A stretch of 7,574 bases of DNA from positions 1 to 7,574 of the forward strand of contig FR899672.1 of assembly GCA_000437275.1 (NCBI GenBank). Reading direction: 5' to 3'. The notes below the pieces were generated by a model. It had not been told where the DNA came from. It made no database searches and worked only from the letters and a program-made list of their open reading frames with translations. Both the position numbers and the translations under genes were made by a program. How positions within the stretch are numbered: the first letter of the stretch is position 1; every line of letters begins with the position of its first letter. Positions 5,962 to 7,574 of the stretch are shown here, one piece after another. The DNA is from Clostridium sp. CAG:411. Its GTDB lineage: Bacteria; Bacillota; Clostridia; Lachnospirales; Lachnospiraceae.

Positions 5962-6789
5962 ATGTTTCAGATATTACAGGAAATGGTTTCCTATTCTTTT
6001 TTAACGAGAGCGTTAGTAGTTGGTTCTCTTGTATCTCTATGTGCTGCTCTTTTAGGGGTGACATTGGTGTTAAAAAAATATGCTATGATTGGAGATGGAT
6101 TATCTCATGTGGGCTTTGGAGCATTGGCAGTAGCCAGTGCATTGAATATGCAGCCTTTATATGTAACGATACCTGTTGTAGTAATCGCAGCATTCTTTTT
6201 ATTGCGTATCAGTGAAAATAGTGCAATTAAAGGGGATTCTGCTATAGCGCTGATATCCAGCGGTTCGCTTGCAATCGGAGTTATTGTGGCATCTGTAAAC
6301 GGAACCAATACAGATTTGTCTAATTACTTATTTGGAAGTATTTTATCGGTTAGCAAAAAAGATGAAATAATTTGTATTGCAGTATCCATTGTAGTGGTAC
6401 TGATTTATATATTATTTTATCATCGTATCTTTGCCATTACTTTTGATGAAAATTTTGCAAAGGCAACGGGGCTGCATACGCAGGCATATAATGTGGTAAT
6501 TGCGGCTCTTACAGCAATTACCATTGTATTAGGTATGCGATTGATGGGAACTCTGTTGATATCCAGTTTGATTATTTTTCCATCTTTATCTGCTATGCGT
6601 GTGTTTAAACACTTTCATTTTGTAGTAATAGGAGCTGCGGTTTGTTCTGTTATATGCTTTTTCGCAGGAATGGTGGCATCTTATTGTTACGAGTTACCAT
6701 CGGGTGCCAGCGTTGTGTTGGTAAATATGTTTGCGTTGGCAGTCTGTGCCATTGCAGGCAGTATTATCAACCGATTAAAGAAACATTGA
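5962..6789 (+). CDS. znuB: metal ABC transporter permease, ABC-3 family (ZnuB-like)
   Basis: The product is 275 residues. ATG 5962 has an almost perfect AAGGAGGG site nine bases upstream inside the end of the ATPase gene; an in-frame GTG at 5953 overlaps that site and is rejected. About seven to eight hydrophobic helices can be drawn (roughly 17-37, 50-63, 66-82, 93-112, 135-154, 178-206, 219-239, 247-268). Family hallmarks are the cytoplasmic segment MIGDGLSHVGFGALA (42-56), DLSNYLFGSIL (118-128) and ELPSGASVV near the last helix (244-252). It forms the transmembrane channel, normally as a dimer with two ATPase subunits, and takes metal from the binding lipoprotein. It is the last clear gene of the operon. 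No hairpin with a T-tract follows it, so some read-through into the next gene is possible. Confidence 0.95.
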   Translation: MFQILQEMVSYSFLTRALVVGSLVSLCAALLGVTLVLKKYAMIGDGLSHVGFGALAVASALNMQPLYVTIPVVVIAAFFLLRISENSAIKGDSAIALISSGSLAIGVIVASVNGTNTDLSNYLFGSILSVSKKDEIICIAVSIVVVLIYILFYHRIFAITFDENFAKATGLHTQAYNVVIAALTAITIVLGMRLMGTLLISSLIIFPSLSAMRVFKHFHFVVIGAAVCSVICFFAGMVASYCYELPSGASVVLVNMFALAVCAIAGSIINRLKKH

Positions 6790-6793
6790 GTAT

Positions 6794-6821
6794 TTGACAA
6801 GGTGATAAGTATTTGTAGGAT
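6794..6821 (+). promoter_or_regulatory. candidate promoter for the YgjP-type gene
   Basis: A perfect -35 TTGACA (6794-6799) is followed after 16 bases by TAGGAT (6816-6821), four of six to TATAAT with the three most conserved positions kept. Transcription would start near 6828, about 23 bases before the TTG start. The -10 is only fair, and read-through from the metal operon is an alternative. Confidence 0.4.
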
Positions 6822-6850
6822 GAAACAGCTTCAGAAAAGAGGAAAAGAAA

Positions 6851-7429
6851 TTGCAGTTGCAACAATTTACTTTGCATATGGGAAAGGAAGAAATTGTAAT
6901 AGAAATCAAACGCAGCAAACGTAAGTCTATGGCGATTGAAATAACCCAGGGAAAGGTATTGGCAAAAGTTCCCTTTTTTGCAACAGATATGCAGATAAAG
7001 GAATTTTTGATTCGATACCAATCGTGGATAAAACAAAAAGTGATAAAGACAAGAGAAAGTACACGGGAACCAGATTATAAGATTCCAGTCTTTTCTAACA
7101 TAGCGGCAGCAGAGAGAAAAAAGATAAAAGATGCCTTTCAAAAAAAGGCGGAGTTTTATGCAAAGCGGATGCAGGTAGAGTTTTGCAAAATTACGATTCG
7201 GAATCAAAAAACTCGTTGGGGCAGTTGTAGCAGTAAGAAAAATCTGAATTTTAATTATAAGCTGTATTTTTTGCCAGAAGAATGGATGGACTATGTAGTT
7301 GTACATGAACTGGCACACTTGGTCTATATGAATCATGGGAGTGAATTTTGGCATCTGGTAGAAAAGCATTGCCCCGCTTATGCACAGTATAGGCAGGAAT
7401 TAAATAGGGTTGTTATCTTGGAAGAATAG
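6851..7429 (+). CDS. YgjP/DUF45-type M48-like metallopeptidase
   Basis: The product is 192 residues. The start is TTG at 6851: AGAGG ends eight bases upstream, an in-frame TGA at 6821 limits any extension, and the next ATG (6878) has no ribosome binding site. The N-terminal part carries the family's RSKRKSMAIEI strand (21-31). The C-terminal half has KTRWGSCSSKKNLNFNYKL (120-138) and then the zinc site H152-E-L-A-H156 with a third His at 162 in NHGSEFW. This HExxH...H arrangement and the WGSC and FW landmarks are diagnostic of the DUF45 (YgjP) family, which resembles minigluzincins and SprT. Members are predicted cytoplasmic zinc peptidases; substrates are largely unknown. There is no signal peptide or membrane segment. 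It is slightly short for the family, which often exceeds 220 residues. It follows the metal operon by 61 bases; a link to zinc supply is only suggestive. Confidence 0.9.
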   Translation: MQLQQFTLHMGKEEIVIEIKRSKRKSMAIEITQGKVLAKVPFFATDMQIKEFLIRYQSWIKQKVIKTRESTREPDYKIPVFSNIAAAERKKIKDAFQKKAEFYAKRMQVEFCKITIRNQKTRWGSCSSKKNLNFNYKLYFLPEEWMDYVVVHELAHLVYMNHGSEFWHLVEKHCPAYAQYRQELNRVVILEE

Positions 7430-7430
7430 C

Positions 7431-7459
7431 ATGACAAAGCATCAGGAGTATGATAGAAT
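7431..7459 (+). promoter_or_regulatory. candidate promoter for the gene leaving the window
   Basis: ATGACA (7431-7436) and TAGAAT (7454-7459) each match five of six consensus bases and are 17 bases apart, the ideal spacing. The promoter begins one base after the stop of the metallopeptidase gene and would give a leader of roughly 85-90 bases before the TTG start at 7554. Confidence 0.45.
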
Positions 7460-7513
7460 AAAGGTACTCAAAACGGTAGACTAGAACATGAAAGATTAGG
7501 GATAGTAGATGAT

Positions 7514-7533
7514 TGGTTCGATAGATGGAACCA
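7514..7533 (+). repeat. small inverted repeat in the leader of the last gene
   Basis: TGGTTC (7514-7519) and GAACCA (7528-7533) are perfect arms around an eight-base loop, ending seven bases before the AGGAGG ribosome binding site. It could be a modest hairpin influencing translation or an operator. There is no T-tract, so it is not a terminator. Confidence 0.35.
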
Positions 7534-7553
7534 GATTGTAAGGAGGTTAAAGT

Positions 7554-7574
7554 TTGAAACAAATAAGTAGAGGA
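7554..7574 (+). CDS. 5' end of a downstream gene (partial)
   Basis: A textbook AGGAGG (7541-7546) lies seven bases before TTG at 7554, and the frame reads M-K-Q-I-S-R-G to the window edge. The strong site and spacing make this a credible start despite the TTG codon. Seven residues are too few to identify the product. Confidence 0.6.

Noticed and set aside
5570..6064. 164-residue open frame on the - strand
   Set aside because: It is antisense to the ATPase and permease genes, both of which have complete family motifs. The translation shows no recognisable domain.
6767..7369. 200-residue open frame on the - strand
   Set aside because: It is the complement of the metallopeptidase gene, which has a clear HELAH site and ribosome binding site. 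The Phe/Leu/Tyr-rich product looks like a shadow.
7514..7533. tRNA T-arm-like GGTTCGA
   Set aside because: The heptamer resembles a T-loop, but no acceptor, D or anticodon arm can be drawn around it.

Overview
The window looks like chromosomal DNA from a low-GC Gram-positive anaerobe of class Clostridia, most likely Lachnospiraceae or a close relative. The reasons are AT-rich codon use, strong AGGAGG-type ribosome binding sites, TTG as a start codon, lipobox lipoproteins, and a zinc-uptake binding protein of the type I associate with clostridia. This placement is inferred from style and recall, not from a marker gene. Every supported gene is on the + strand. No rRNA, tRNA, CRISPR array, transposase or phage gene is visible.

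Region 1 (about 1-2795) is a tight run of three genes of unknown function. They encode a TPR-like soluble protein (23-865), a long coiled-coil protein with a central two-helix membrane hairpin (start at 862, 4-base ATGA overlap with the previous gene), and a membrane-anchored GNAT-fold protein (2202-2795). The first 20 bases may hold the last codons of a further upstream gene, so this is probably the 3' part of a larger operon. Together these suggest a membrane-associated complex on the cytoplasmic face, with its role unknown.

Region 2 (2782-3531) is a single-gene unit. A candidate promoter and palindrome precede a small lipoprotein (2847-3449) with a coiled-coil stalk and a C-terminal His/Cys cluster that probably binds a metal. 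It is closed by a long, strong hairpin terminator (3476-3531).

Region 3 (3546-6789) is a self-contained metal-homeostasis operon. A near-consensus extended -10 promoter is followed by a cluster of TTTGAGA / TCTCATA repeats that is a good candidate operator. Then come a Fur-family regulator (probably Zur), a binding lipoprotein (ZnuA-like, with a glutamate-rich loop in place of the usual His-rich one), an ABC ATPase (ZnuC-like) and an ABC-3 permease (ZnuB-like). In the expected mode of action the regulator senses zinc and represses its own operon. The binding lipoprotein captures metal outside the membrane and the ATPase/permease pair imports it.

Region 4 (6790-7574) holds a YgjP-type (DUF45, M48-like) metallopeptidase gene starting with TTG, then a 124-base spacer with a candidate promoter and a small inverted repeat. 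The first seven codons of another TTG-started gene run off the end. The most interesting material is the uncharacterised three-gene membrane cluster, the repeat array in the regulator's leader, and the altered metal site of the binding protein.
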